DNA of 64,000 nt from contig NZ_JADOBE010000012.1 of the NCBI RefSeq assembly GCF_015637705.1, forward strand, positions 1-64,000, read 5' to 3'. Every line of letters begins with the position of its first letter. Position 1 is the first letter of the stretch. The DNA is from Pseudomonas sp. N040. GTDB taxonomy: Bacteria > Pseudomonadota > Gammaproteobacteria > Pseudomonadales > Pseudomonadaceae. Position numbers and translations under genes: made by a program. Shown here piece after piece: positions 8,798 to 17,353 of the stretch. Below the pieces are notes generated by a model. That model was not told the origin of the DNA. It did not search any database and worked only from the letters and a program-made list of their open reading frames with translations.

Positions 8798-9766
8798 ATG
8801 GAAGCGTTTCAGGGCAACGACCTGGCCATCACCCGCGACAGCCTGTACGGCACCTTTTCCGAGCCGACCTACGCCGGCGTCACCAGCTTCATGCGCCGCC
8901 GCTACACCCGTGACCTGACCGGCGTCGACCTGGTGGTCAGCGGCGTGCCGTTCGACAGCGCCACCACCAACCGCCCGGGTGCCCGTTTCGGCCCGCGGGC
9001 GGTGCGTGCTGCATCCATCACCAGTGCCTGGGAGCGGCACTGGCCATGGGAGTTCGACCCGTTCGAGCTGCTCGCCAGCATCGACTACGGCGATTGCGAC
9101 TTCGACCATTCGCAACCGCAGCACACCCCGGCTGCCATCGAGGCGCATGCGGACAAGATCCTCGGCGCCGGCTGCGCCATGCTGACCTTTGGCGGTGACC
9201 ACTTCATCAGCTACCCGCTGCTCAAGGCCCATGCCAGGCTGCACGGCAGGCTGTCGCTGGTGCACTTCGATGCGCACAGCGACACCTGGCCGGACACCGA
9301 CGAGGGCACGCAGGGCATCAATCACGGCACCATGTTCTATTACGCCGCCAAACAGGGGCTGGTGGATCCGGCGCGTTCGGTGCAGATCGGCCTGCGCACC
9401 ACCAATGACGACGTGCTGGGCTTTCAGGTGCTGGATGCCCGGCAGGTGCAGCGCAGCACCCCGGAGCAGATCGCGGCGCAGATCAAGGCAAGGGTAGGGG
9501 ACAATCCGGTGTACCTGACCTTCGACATCGACTGCCTCGACCCGGCCTACGCCCCCGGCACCGGCACCCCGGTCCCCGGCGGGCTGAGCAGCCACCAGGC
9601 GCTGGAAATCCTGCGTTGCCTGCGCGGCATCAACCTGATCGGCATGGATGTGGTGGAAGTCTCGCCACCCTACGACCACGCCGAAGTCACCGCGCTGGCC
9701 GCCGCCTATGTGGCGATGGAACTGGTTTGCCTGTACGCCGCGCGGCACAAGCTCAAGGAACGCTGA
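8798..9766 (+). CDS. speB: agmatinase (agmatine ureohydrolase) family
   Basis: Hydrolyses agmatine to putrescine and urea; some Pseudomonas relatives prefer guanidinobutyrate or guanidinopropionate. The 322-residue protein shows the binuclear manganese motifs: GGDH at 132-135, DAHSD at 158-162 and DIDCLDPAYAPGTGTP near 240. It closely resembles E. coli SpeB through most of its length as I recall that sequence. The ATG at 8798 follows GAGGAG that overlaps the stop region of the binding-protein gene, so the two are co-translated. Guanidinobutyrase (GbuA) is the main alternative, since the neighbouring LysR gene resembles the gbuR arrangement. Confidence 0.88.
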   Translation: MEAFQGNDLAITRDSLYGTFSEPTYAGVTSFMRRRYTRDLTGVDLVVSGVPFDSATTNRPGARFGPRAVRAASITSAWERHWPWEFDPFELLASIDYGDCDFDHSQPQHTPAAIEAHADKILGAGCAMLTFGGDHFISYPLLKAHARLHGRLSLVHFDAHSDTWPDTDEGTQGINHGTMFYYAAKQGLVDPARSVQIGLRTTNDDVLGFQVLDARQVQRSTPEQIAAQIKARVGDNPVYLTFDIDCLDPAYAPGTGTPVPGGLSSHQALEILRCLRGINLIGMDVVEVSPPYDHAEVTALAAAYVAMELVCLYAARHKLKER

Positions 9767-9794
9767 GGGCAAGCGCCGCGCAACGAATCGCCTG

Positions 9795-9872
9795 GGGCGG
9801 GTGCAACCCACCGCTGGCTGAATCCATTGCGCGGCTTGCCGCTTGCTGGGTTATGCCGGGTTGCACCCGCCC
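9795..9872. repeat. 78-bp element with 15-bp perfect inverted ends
   Basis: GGGCGGGTGCAACCC at 9795-9809 is mirrored exactly by GGGTTGCACCCGCCC at 9858-9872. It lies 28 bp after the agmatinase stop. The compact mirrored structure resembles the other palindromic intergenic elements of this window, but the core sequence differs. It may also terminate transcription, although no T run follows. Confidence 0.6.
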
Positions 9873-9966
9873 TGCAAATGCCGGGCAATCCGCGTACGTT
9901 TGGCCGCTGCATTTCGTGCTACTTTCCCTGCGGATAAACAGCATCCCGGACGGAGAGAAATACACC

Positions 9967-10947
9967 ATGGCACGCAGCGCATTTGTCACCGGCAGCACCG
10001 GCTTTGTCGGCCTCAACCTGGTGCAGAAACTCAAGAATGACGGCTGGGATGTCACCGCGCTGCACCGCGCCAGTTCCGACCTGGGCTTGCTCTCGCGCTT
10101 TTCGCCAAACCTCGCGCAGGGCGAGATCACCGATGCCGCCTCGATCCTCAAGGCCTTGCCGAATGGCATCGACACGCTGTTTCACGTGGCCGGCAATACC
10201 AGCATGTGGCGCCAGGGCAATGCCCAGCAGACCCGCGACAATGTCGAAGGCACGCGCAACGTGGTCGAGGCGGCGCTGGCCAAGGGCGTGCGGAGGCTGG
10301 TGGTGACCTCGTCAATCTCCGCCTATGGCCCGGTCAGCGGCGCCATCACCGAGGAAACCCCGAGCCTGGCGGCCAGCTCCACGGTCAATTACGAACTCAG
10401 CAAATGGCAGGCCCAGGAAATCGCCCGCGCGGCCATGGCCCGCGGCCTCGAGGTTGTCATCATGCAGCCCGGCGCGATCATGGGGCCCTATGACATCGGC
10501 ACCTGGTCACGCCTGTTCCCGCTGGTCCGCGATGGCAAGATGAACCAGGTGCCGCGCGCCGGGCTGACCTTCGCCCACGTCCGCGAAGTGGTCGGCGCGC
10601 ATGTGGCGGCGGCGGACAAGGGCGAGAACGGCGGGCAGTACCTGCTTGGTGGCGAAAACCGCAGCATGCTCGAGCTGGTGCGCTGCATCGAGCAGCTGCT
10701 GGGCAAGCCGGCCAAGGCCAGGGAGGTGCCTGGCCCGCTGCTCACGGTGGTGGCCGCGGTCAGCGATTTCATCAGCAATTTCACCGGCAAGGAGCCCGCG
10801 CTCACCCCGGAAATGGCCAAGGGCTTTGCCGGCAGCGTCACCATCACTGCCGCCAAGGCGCAGCGCGAGCTGGGTTTCAGGATCGTGCCGCTGGAGGAGA
10901 TGGTCAGGGATTGCTACGACTGGATGGTGGCCGAAGGGCGCATCTGA
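9967..10947 (+). CDS. NAD-dependent epimerase/dehydratase (extended SDR)
   Basis: A 326-residue extended short-chain dehydrogenase. The nucleotide-binding motif is FVTGSTGFVGLNLVQ (residues 6-20), with the downstream catalytic pair in the NYELSKW segment near residue 142 (YxxxK) and an SSISAYGP serine region. It resembles dihydroflavonol-4-reductase or hopanoid-associated sugar epimerases, but the substrate cannot be named. The ATG at 9967 is preceded by GGAGAG. It reads in the same direction as the agmatinase, about 200 bp away, separated by a palindromic element. Confidence 0.85.
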   Translation: MARSAFVTGSTGFVGLNLVQKLKNDGWDVTALHRASSDLGLLSRFSPNLAQGEITDAASILKALPNGIDTLFHVAGNTSMWRQGNAQQTRDNVEGTRNVVEAALAKGVRRLVVTSSISAYGPVSGAITEETPSLAASSTVNYELSKWQAQEIARAAMARGLEVVIMQPGAIMGPYDIGTWSRLFPLVRDGKMNQVPRAGLTFAHVREVVGAHVAAADKGENGGQYLLGGENRSMLELVRCIEQLLGKPAKAREVPGPLLTVVAAVSDFISNFTGKEPALTPEMAKGFAGSVTITAAKAQRELGFRIVPLEEMVRDCYDWMVAEGRI

Positions 10948-11030
10948 GCCTGCACCTGCCTGCGCCCGCCAGGCTAGGCGTGGCGCTGCGCAACGCGGGC
11001 GCCCCGGGCTGTTCTGGAGAGTTGGTTGCT

Positions 11031-11837
11031 ATGGCATTCGCGGGTAGAGGCGTATTTCTGTCCAGTCGCTGCATGCTGCTGCACATCTGCCTGGCCGGTG
11101 GCCTGCTGGTGAGCGGGCATTTGCCGGCACAGCCGTACCCGACCGTCACCCTGCATTACTCCGAACGCCAGCCGTATCAATACACCGATGGGGATGGCCG
11201 AGCTGCCGGCGTGCTGATCACGCCGACGGCCAGGGTCTTCGCCAGGGCGGGGGTTCCGGTCACCTGGAAATCCGAGCCGTTCAATCGAAGCCTGATGGTG
11301 ATCCAGGCCAATACCGGTAATGACTGCTCGATCGGCTGGTTCAAGACGCCGGAGCGCGAGGGTTTTGCCCGCTTCAGCCTGCCGATTTACCGCGACCAGC
11401 CGCAGGTCGGACTGGTGCGCGCGGACTTTCCCGTGCAGCAGGGCGTCAGCGCACGGGAGCTGCTGGGCAACCCGGAAATCCGCCTCTTGCTCAAGCAGAG
11501 TTTTGCCTATGGCGAGTACCTGGACAGCCTGATTGCCCGGCTGCCGGCCGCGCGGGTCCAGCGCGTTTCCGTCGAGGTGCCCAACCTGCTGCTGATGCTG
11601 CAGGCGCGGCGGGCCGACCTGCTCATCCTCGCGGCCGAGGAGGTCGACTTCTATGCCGCGCAGGCGGGGCAGCCACTGCAGGGGTTTCGCGTTGTCCGCC
11701 TGGCGGACCTGCCGCGGGGTGAGCTGCGTTACCTGATGTGCAGCCAGCAGGTTCCGGAGGCGATCATCCGGCGACTCGATGCGGCGATCCGCAGGGAGGT
11801 CACGCTGGATGAGCCTGCAGCCGTGAATCAGGATTGA
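11031..11837 (+). CDS. periplasmic solute-binding protein, family 3-like
   Basis: A 268-residue secreted protein with an N-terminal hydrophobic segment (MLLHICLAGGLLVSGHLPA). The body is typical of amino-acid-type binding proteins and of the orphan versions common in Pseudomonas: YTDGDGRAAGVLITP, ...DCSIGWFKTPEREGFARFSLPIY. No transporter genes are adjacent. The start at 11031 follows GGAG at good spacing. The ligand is unknown. Confidence 0.75.
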   Translation: MAFAGRGVFLSSRCMLLHICLAGGLLVSGHLPAQPYPTVTLHYSERQPYQYTDGDGRAAGVLITPTARVFARAGVPVTWKSEPFNRSLMVIQANTGNDCSIGWFKTPEREGFARFSLPIYRDQPQVGLVRADFPVQQGVSARELLGNPEIRLLLKQSFAYGEYLDSLIARLPAARVQRVSVEVPNLLLMLQARRADLLILAAEEVDFYAAQAGQPLQGFRVVRLADLPRGELRYLMCSQQVPEAIIRRLDAAIRREVTLDEPAAVNQD

Positions 11838-11885
11838 GCGGCTGCGGCATTTGCTCGCTGGGCGCCTTCGGCGCGCTGTGGTGAA

Positions 11886-12860
11886 ATGAATTTTTCAGCC
11901 AGGGAAATGCGGCCCTTGAAAACCTCCAGAGCTTCAGCCGGCAGCCGTCAGCCCACCGCCTACGGTGGCCAGCGCTGGCATCGCATCGTGTTCGTCACCG
12001 GCAAGGGCGGGGTCGGCAAGTCGGTGGTGGCGGCGGCCACCGCGCTGCAGTTCGCCCGCCAGGGGCACAGCGTGCTGCTGGCGGAAATGGGCAGCCGCAG
12101 CTTTTACGGGCCGTTGCTCGGCCTCTCGGTCGGCGTGGAGCCGGTGGCCTGGAAACACAACATCGGGATTGCCCGCTGGGACGTCGAGTCGACCCTGCGC
12201 GAGTACATCACACACTACCTGCCGATCAAGGCCCTGGCCGACAAGATCCTTGGCAACACGGTGATGAAGGCGCTGGTCGCGGCCGCGCCGAGCCTGTCCG
12301 AGCTGGCCATGCTCGGCAAGCTGACCGCGCCGATGCGCCACGGCTGGTACCAGCGCGAGGTCGATGTGGTGGTGGTCGACGCCTATGCCACCGGCCAGTT
12401 CATGGCCATGCTGCGCGCCCCGCGCGGCATGGCGCAGACCGCCAGTGCCGGGCCGATGCACAAGCACAGTTCGATCATGGCGCGGATGCTGGCCGATCCG
12501 GCGCTCTGCGAATACCGCCTGGTGACCCTGGCCGAGGAAATGCCGGTCACCGAGGCCTGCGAGATGGCTGCCGAACTGCTCGCCGAAACCGGCATCGCGC
12601 CGCGCGTCTACTGCAACCGCCTGCTCGAGCTGCCGGCCAGCATCCCCGCGGTGGCACGGCAGGATCCGGCGCATGACTTCGTCGCGCAGATGCGCCGCAT
12701 CGACCGCCGGCAAAAGAGCAGCCTGGCGACCCTGGAACAGCTCGGCCGCCAGCGCCAGGGTCCGCTGCAGCGCTTGCCGCTGGTGACCAGCCTGGACCCC
12801 GAGTACCTGCTGGAACAGCTGGCCGATGCGCTGGCGGCCGGGGAGGAGGACGCCACATGA
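11886..12860 (+). CDS. ArsA/Get3-type anion-transporting ATPase, first of a pair
   Basis: A 324-residue SIMIBI-class P-loop ATPase with a deviant Walker A, FVTGKGGVGKSVVAAA, around residues 36-50, and VVVVDAYATGQFMAML as the probable Walker B/switch region. It lacks an obvious arsenic-binding cysteine cluster. Single-domain ArsA relatives encoded in pairs also occur in actinobacteria, where they have been compared with eukaryotic Get3. The gene overlaps the next ATPase gene by 4 bp, so the two proteins probably form a heterodimer. A later in-frame Met at residue 8 is possible as the start. Confidence 0.85.
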   Translation: MNFSAREMRPLKTSRASAGSRQPTAYGGQRWHRIVFVTGKGGVGKSVVAAATALQFARQGHSVLLAEMGSRSFYGPLLGLSVGVEPVAWKHNIGIARWDVESTLREYITHYLPIKALADKILGNTVMKALVAAAPSLSELAMLGKLTAPMRHGWYQREVDVVVVDAYATGQFMAMLRAPRGMAQTASAGPMHKHSSIMARMLADPALCEYRLVTLAEEMPVTEACEMAAELLAETGIAPRVYCNRLLELPASIPAVARQDPAHDFVAQMRRIDRRQKSSLATLEQLGRQRQGPLQRLPLVTSLDPEYLLEQLADALAAGEEDAT

Positions 12861-13921
12861 AAGCCCTGCTGGAAAATCACCGGGTGATTGTCTGCACCGG
12901 CAGCGGCGGGGTCGGCAAGACCACCACCTCGGCGGCGCTGGGGATTGCCGCGGCCAAGCTGGGCAAGCGCGTGCTGGTGCTGACCATCGACCCGGCGCGG
13001 CGCCTGGCCACCAGCCTGGGCATCGACAATAGCGCGGAGGATGTGCGGGTACCCGGGCAGCATTTCGCCGGCGAGCTGTATGCCGGCATGATCGACCCGG
13101 CGCGGATCTTCGCCGACTACATCGAGCGCCACAGCGAGAGCCGCGCGGCCGCGCAGCGCCTGCTCGACACGGTGCTCTACCAGCAGCTGTCGACCACCCT
13201 GTCCGGCTCCCAGGAATTCACCTCGCTGGCGCGCCTGCACGAGGCGGCCACCAGCGGCGACTACGATCTGGTCATCCTCGACACGCCGCCGGCGGCGCAT
13301 GCGGTGGATTTCCTGCTGACCCCGGAAAAGCTCAACGCGGTGTTCGACTCGACCATCGTCAGCATGTTCATGGGCCGCGCGGCCGGCTTCGGCCTGGCCG
13401 CCACGGCATGGAAGCAGGGGGTGAAGATGATCCTCGGCACCCTGACGTTCCTCACCGGCTCGGAGTTCGTGCGCAATTTCACCGACTTCTTCGCTGCCAT
13501 CGACGCCATCGCCCCGGAGATTCGCCGGACCAACCTGCAGGCGCAGCAACTGTTGCTCGACCCGAGCACCGCCTTCGTGCTGATCAGCAGTTTCGATGCG
13601 GCTAAGATCCAGGAAGGCGAGGCCTTCCATGACCAGTTGCTCGAGGCCGGCTACCACCTGCGCAAGGTCATCGTGAACCGCGCCTGGCCGCAGTGGTCGC
13701 AGGGCAGCGCTGCCGCACAGGCAGCGGTGCAGAAGTCCCTGCGCGCGGCGCACGCGCGCGAGCTGGCCGCCTGCCATGCCCGCCTGCTGGCCTATTACGC
13801 CGCGCGCCGCACGCTGCATACGCGCTTCGCGGAGATCCTCAGCGTGCCGGAGATGGACGGCGAAATGATCGGTCTGCCGGCGCTGGAGCGCCTGGCCAGC
13901 CGGCTGGTCGAACAAGGATGA
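12857..13921 (+). CDS. ArsA/Get3-type ATPase, second of a pair
   Basis: A 354-residue SIMIBI ATPase with Walker A CTGSGGVGKTTTSAALG near residues 13-29, the switch segment LTIDPARRLATSLGID, and DLVILDTPPAAHAVDFL as Walker B. It is closer to canonical ArsA/Get3 than its partner, but has no ArsB pump or arsenic genes nearby. Translational overlap with the preceding gene indicates a stoichiometric pair. The substrate could be tail-anchored proteins, an anion or a metabolite; nothing here decides it. Confidence 0.87.
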   Translation: MKALLENHRVIVCTGSGGVGKTTTSAALGIAAAKLGKRVLVLTIDPARRLATSLGIDNSAEDVRVPGQHFAGELYAGMIDPARIFADYIERHSESRAAAQRLLDTVLYQQLSTTLSGSQEFTSLARLHEAATSGDYDLVILDTPPAAHAVDFLLTPEKLNAVFDSTIVSMFMGRAAGFGLAATAWKQGVKMILGTLTFLTGSEFVRNFTDFFAAIDAIAPEIRRTNLQAQQLLLDPSTAFVLISSFDAAKIQEGEAFHDQLLEAGYHLRKVIVNRAWPQWSQGSAAAQAAVQKSLRAAHARELAACHARLLAYYAARRTLHTRFAEILSVPEMDGEMIGLPALERLASRLVEQG

Positions 13922-13950
13922 TCTGCATGCCAATCAACCGGAGCCACTGA

Positions 13951-14850
13951 ATGCGCCGCCTGCCCTCACTCACAGCCCTGCGCACCTTCGAATGTGCTGC
14001 CCGGCATGCCCATTTTGGGCGTGCCGCGACAGAGCTGTGCGTCACCGACAGCGCCGTCAGCCACCAGATCCGCCAGCTCGAGGAGCAGCTGGGCACCAGC
14101 CTGTTTCTGCGCAACGGGCGCCAGATCAAGCCGACCCAGGCGGCCCAGCGCCTGCTGCACCGGGTGCAGCAGGCCTTCGAGCTGATTCTGGATGCCTGTG
14201 ACGAAGTGCGCGATCCGGATTCGCAGGCGCAACTGCGGGTCGCGGTCACCGCGGAGCTGACGCAGAAATGGCTGGTCAGCCGGCTGGCCGATTTCAGCGC
14301 GCGCTTTCCGCACATCACCCTGCATCTCTACGAGCAGGCACTCGAGGGGCGGGTGCCGGCTAATGAAATTGATTTGGCGATTACCTACGGCACCGGCCCG
14401 GAAGATGCCAGTGCCTACTTCGTCCGGCCGTTGCCGACCCTGCAGTTTTTTCCGGTGTGCAGCCCGAGCCTGTTCAACCAGGGCAACCTGAAGCAACCGC
14501 GCGACCTGGCCCGGCATTGCCTGCTGCATGACGACCAGGACGGCAAGACCTGGACGGCCTGGCTGACCACCCATGCCGAAGACCTGCAGGCCGCCCGTCA
14601 CCTGTATTTTCCCCATGCCGGCCTTGCCCTGGAGGCTGCGGCTCAGGGGCAGGGGATAGCCATGGGCGACAACCTGACCGCCACCGAGGACCTGGCCAGT
14701 GGCCGGCTGGTCCGGCCGTTTGCCGCCAGCGTGACCTCGCTCGGGCAGTACGCACTGGTCTGCGAACGCATCCGTCTGGAGAAACCGGCGGTGCTGCAGT
14801 TTCTCGACTGGCTGAGCGATCAGTTCGAACAGTCGCCGGTTAATCTGTGA
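13951..14850 (+). CDS. LysR-family regulator, GcvA-like
   Basis: A 299-residue regulator starting MRRLPSLTALRTFECAARHAHFGRAATELCVTDSAVSHQIRQLEEQLG, the hallmark of the GcvA/AmpR subgroup, followed by a substrate-binding domain. It lies 29 bp after the ATPase pair and about 100 bp before the agmatine deiminase gene, all in one direction. It probably controls the downstream aguA and binding-protein genes. Confidence 0.87.
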   Translation: MRRLPSLTALRTFECAARHAHFGRAATELCVTDSAVSHQIRQLEEQLGTSLFLRNGRQIKPTQAAQRLLHRVQQAFELILDACDEVRDPDSQAQLRVAVTAELTQKWLVSRLADFSARFPHITLHLYEQALEGRVPANEIDLAITYGTGPEDASAYFVRPLPTLQFFPVCSPSLFNQGNLKQPRDLARHCLLHDDQDGKTWTAWLTTHAEDLQAARHLYFPHAGLALEAAAQGQGIAMGDNLTATEDLASGRLVRPFAASVTSLGQYALVCERIRLEKPAVLQFLDWLSDQFEQSPVNL

Positions 14851-14949
14851 ATTAAATTCAGCTATTCCGCGATAATCGTCATTGGCGCGTAAACGTCAGG
14901 CCAGCGTACTGTCGGCACCTCTCTCCACAATCATGAAATGAGGTGTTGC

Positions 14950-16062
14950 ATGGCGCGTTCCCTGACGTCGATCCCCAAGGCCGATGGCTTTCGCTTTCCC
15001 GGTGAGTTCGAGCGCAAGGCGGGTTGCTGGCTGGGCTGGCCGGAACGTCCGGATGTCTGGCGTAACGGCGCCAAACCGGCGCAGAAAGTCTGGGTCGACA
15101 TCGTTACCGCCATCGCCAGCAGCGAGCCGGTGACGGTCTGCGCCTCTGCCGCGCAATACGCCAATGCGCGGCGCATGCTGCCCGAGCATGTGCGCGTGGT
15201 GGAAATGACCTGCAACGACACCTGGTTCCGTGACAGCGGTGCGATGACCGTGGTCAACGATGCCACCGGTGAAGTGCGCGGCATCGACTTCGAATTCAAC
15301 GCCTACGGTGGTCTGGATGGCGGCCTGTATTACCCGTGGGACAAGGACGACCAGATCGCGCAGAAAATGCTCGAAATCGAGCGTCTGGACCGCTACCGCG
15401 CGCCGCTGATTGCCGAGAACGGCGGCATCCAGTCCGACGGTCAGGGCAGCATCCTCACCACCGAACAATGCCTGCTCAACCGCAACCGCAATGCCCATCT
15501 GGGCAAGGAAGAAGTCACCAGGCGCCTGCTCGACTATCTGGGTGCCGAGCAGGTGATCTGGTTGCCGCGCGGCTGCAAGTTCGACGAAACCGATGGCCAT
15601 ATCGACGATCTGGCCTGCTTCGTGCGGCCGGGCGTGGTGGTCATGCAGTGGACCGATGACCGCGACGATCCGCAGTGGGAAATCTATCAGGAGGCCTACG
15701 ACATCCTGCGCAGCACCCGCGATGCCCGCGGCCGCGAACTGGAAGTGCACAAGCTGCCGCAGCCCCGGGTGCTGGAATGGACAGCCGAGGAAGCCGAAGG
15801 TCTGGACCATATCGACGGCACTCATGTGCGCGAAGCCGGGACCAGGATCTGTGCGTCCTATATCAACTACTACTGCGGCAACTCGGCGATCGTGCTGCCG
15901 CTGTTCAATGATCCGAAAGACGGCGAAGCGCGCGACATTCTGGCGGGGTTGTTCCCCAAGCACCGGATCATCGGTATCGAGAATTCCCGGGAGATCCTGC
16001 TGGGTGGTGGCAACGTAGCCTGCATCACCATGCCGCAGTACGCGGCGCCCATTAAAAGCTGA
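14950..16062 (+). CDS. aguA: agmatine deiminase
   Basis: Hydrolyses agmatine to N-carbamoylputrescine and ammonia, the first step of the agmatine deiminase route to putrescine. The 370-residue protein shows the guanidino-modifying-enzyme fold signatures: WLGWPERPDVWR, ND-WFRDSGAM, DGHIDDLACF with the catalytic His, and the nucleophile Cys near residue 358 in GGGNVACITMP. The EGGSIHVDG block of many AguA proteins reads ENGGIQSDG here, so the second His is replaced by Gln. The ATG at 14950 has GAGG six bases upstream; an ATG at 14938 is less well placed. No aguB is adjacent. Confidence 0.9.
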   Translation: MARSLTSIPKADGFRFPGEFERKAGCWLGWPERPDVWRNGAKPAQKVWVDIVTAIASSEPVTVCASAAQYANARRMLPEHVRVVEMTCNDTWFRDSGAMTVVNDATGEVRGIDFEFNAYGGLDGGLYYPWDKDDQIAQKMLEIERLDRYRAPLIAENGGIQSDGQGSILTTEQCLLNRNRNAHLGKEEVTRRLLDYLGAEQVIWLPRGCKFDETDGHIDDLACFVRPGVVVMQWTDDRDDPQWEIYQEAYDILRSTRDARGRELEVHKLPQPRVLEWTAEEAEGLDHIDGTHVREAGTRICASYINYYCGNSAIVLPLFNDPKDGEARDILAGLFPKHRIIGIENSREILLGGGNVACITMPQYAAPIKS

Positions 16063-16103
16063 GGCCAGGTCCGGATTAGGTGGTGCTAGCCACTGTTCGC
16101 TTT

Positions 16104-16168
16104 CTGTAGGAGCCAGCTTGCTGGCGAGAGGCTGTGCACGCGCATCGCGAGCAAGCTCGCTCCTACAA
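16104..16168. repeat. REP pair, inverted
   Basis: CTGTAGGAGCCAGCTTGCTGGCGAG at 16104-16128 faces TCGCGAGCAAGCTCGCTCCTAC from 16145. This convergent REP pair sits in the 160-bp gap between aguA and the binding-protein gene and may form a long hairpin in the transcript. Confidence 0.85.
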
Positions 16169-16225
16169 AAGAGCTCCGCAACACGTAATTGCTTCATCAC
16201 TAAAACCCACCAAAGGAATTCACCC

Positions 16226-17320
16226 ATGAAGCCAAGAGCTCTGCTGACTGCCATAGCGTTGGGACTTGTCGCCGCTGGCGTACAGGCGGCAACCGCACAA
16301 CCACAGGTCAATCTGTACATCTGGAACGAGTACGAAGCGCCGGACACCCTGAGTTCCTTCGAAGCGAAGACTGGCATCAAGGTAGTGTCTGATCATTTCG
16401 ACTCGATGGAGACCGTCGACACCAAATTGATGACCGGCCACAGTGGCTACGATCTGGTGCTGACTTCCGGGCAGCACCTGAGTCGCGCAATCAGCAGCGG
16501 TGCCCTGCAAGCGCTGGACAAGTCCAGGCTGCCGAACTTTAAACAGCTCGATCCCTGGGCACTCAAGCACATGCAAGGCTTCGATGCCGGCAACCGTTAC
16601 GCCGGGATCTACATGTGGGGCACCACCGGCTTCGGCTACCAGCAGCAGGCCATCGACAAGCGCATGGCCAATGCGCCGCTGGACAGCTGGGCGATGCTGC
16701 TCGACCCGCAAGTGGTATCGCGTTTTGCCGACTGTGGCGTGAGCTTTCTCAATGATCCGAATGAGGTGTTTGCCGCCACCTTCAAGTATCTGGGCCTGGA
16801 CATCAACCGGCAGAACCTGGCTGACCTGAAGCTGGCCGAGGCGCATCTGGCCAAGGTGCGCCCGCACATCCGCTACTTCGACAACGACCGCAACATTGCC
16901 GATCTGGCCAATGGCGATACCTGCCTGGCCATGGCCTGGAACGGCAATGTCGCCCTGGCGGCCAGCCAGGCCGGGGAGGCGGGCAAGCCCTACAGTGTGA
17001 AATACCAGATCCCCAAAGAAGGCACGGTATTGTGGTTCGACGCCGTGGTGATTCCCCAGGATGCACCGCATCCCGAAGCGGCGCATGCCTTGCTGGATCA
17101 CCTGATGACCCCCGCGGTGATTGCGGGTGTGACCAACGCGGTGTATTACGCCAACGCCGTGCCGGCAGCCAATCCGCTGGTGGATCCGGCGATCCTGAAC
17201 GATCCGGGCACCTATCCACCGGCCGCCGTGCAGGCAAACCTGTACGTGAAGAACGACAATTCGCGCGAATTCGACCGGGCGCTGACCCGTGCCTTCAGTC
17301 GCCTGAAGTCGGGCCAGTAA
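16226..17320 (+). CDS. PotF-like polyamine-binding periplasmic protein, second copy
   Basis: A 364-residue solute-binding protein with the signal peptide MKPRALLTAIALGLVAAGVQA. The mature part starts with VNLYIWNEYEAPDTLSSFEAKTGIKVVSDHFDSMETVDTKLMTG. It is a paralogue of the protein at 7708-8787, sharing the NRYG(A)GxYxWGTTGxG, CLAMAWNGN and IPKEGTVLWFDAVVIPQDAPHPEAA blocks. No permease genes follow. Its place after aguA suggests agmatine or putrescine as ligand. The start follows AAAGGA. Confidence 0.9.
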   Translation: MKPRALLTAIALGLVAAGVQAATAQPQVNLYIWNEYEAPDTLSSFEAKTGIKVVSDHFDSMETVDTKLMTGHSGYDLVLTSGQHLSRAISSGALQALDKSRLPNFKQLDPWALKHMQGFDAGNRYAGIYMWGTTGFGYQQQAIDKRMANAPLDSWAMLLDPQVVSRFADCGVSFLNDPNEVFAATFKYLGLDINRQNLADLKLAEAHLAKVRPHIRYFDNDRNIADLANGDTCLAMAWNGNVALAASQAGEAGKPYSVKYQIPKEGTVLWFDAVVIPQDAPHPEAAHALLDHLMTPAVIAGVTNAVYYANAVPAANPLVDPAILNDPGTYPPAAVQANLYVKNDNSREFDRALTRAFSRLKSGQ

Positions 17321-17353
17321 GCGGGCGCGTGCCAGTCCTGGCGAGGGTCTGGC

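Noticed and set aside
14950..16062. Inactive agmatine deiminase because the EGGSIHVDG His is missing
   Set aside because: The nucleophile Cys, the GHxDD His and Asp, and the acidic residues are present, and this His is not universal in the family as I recall it.
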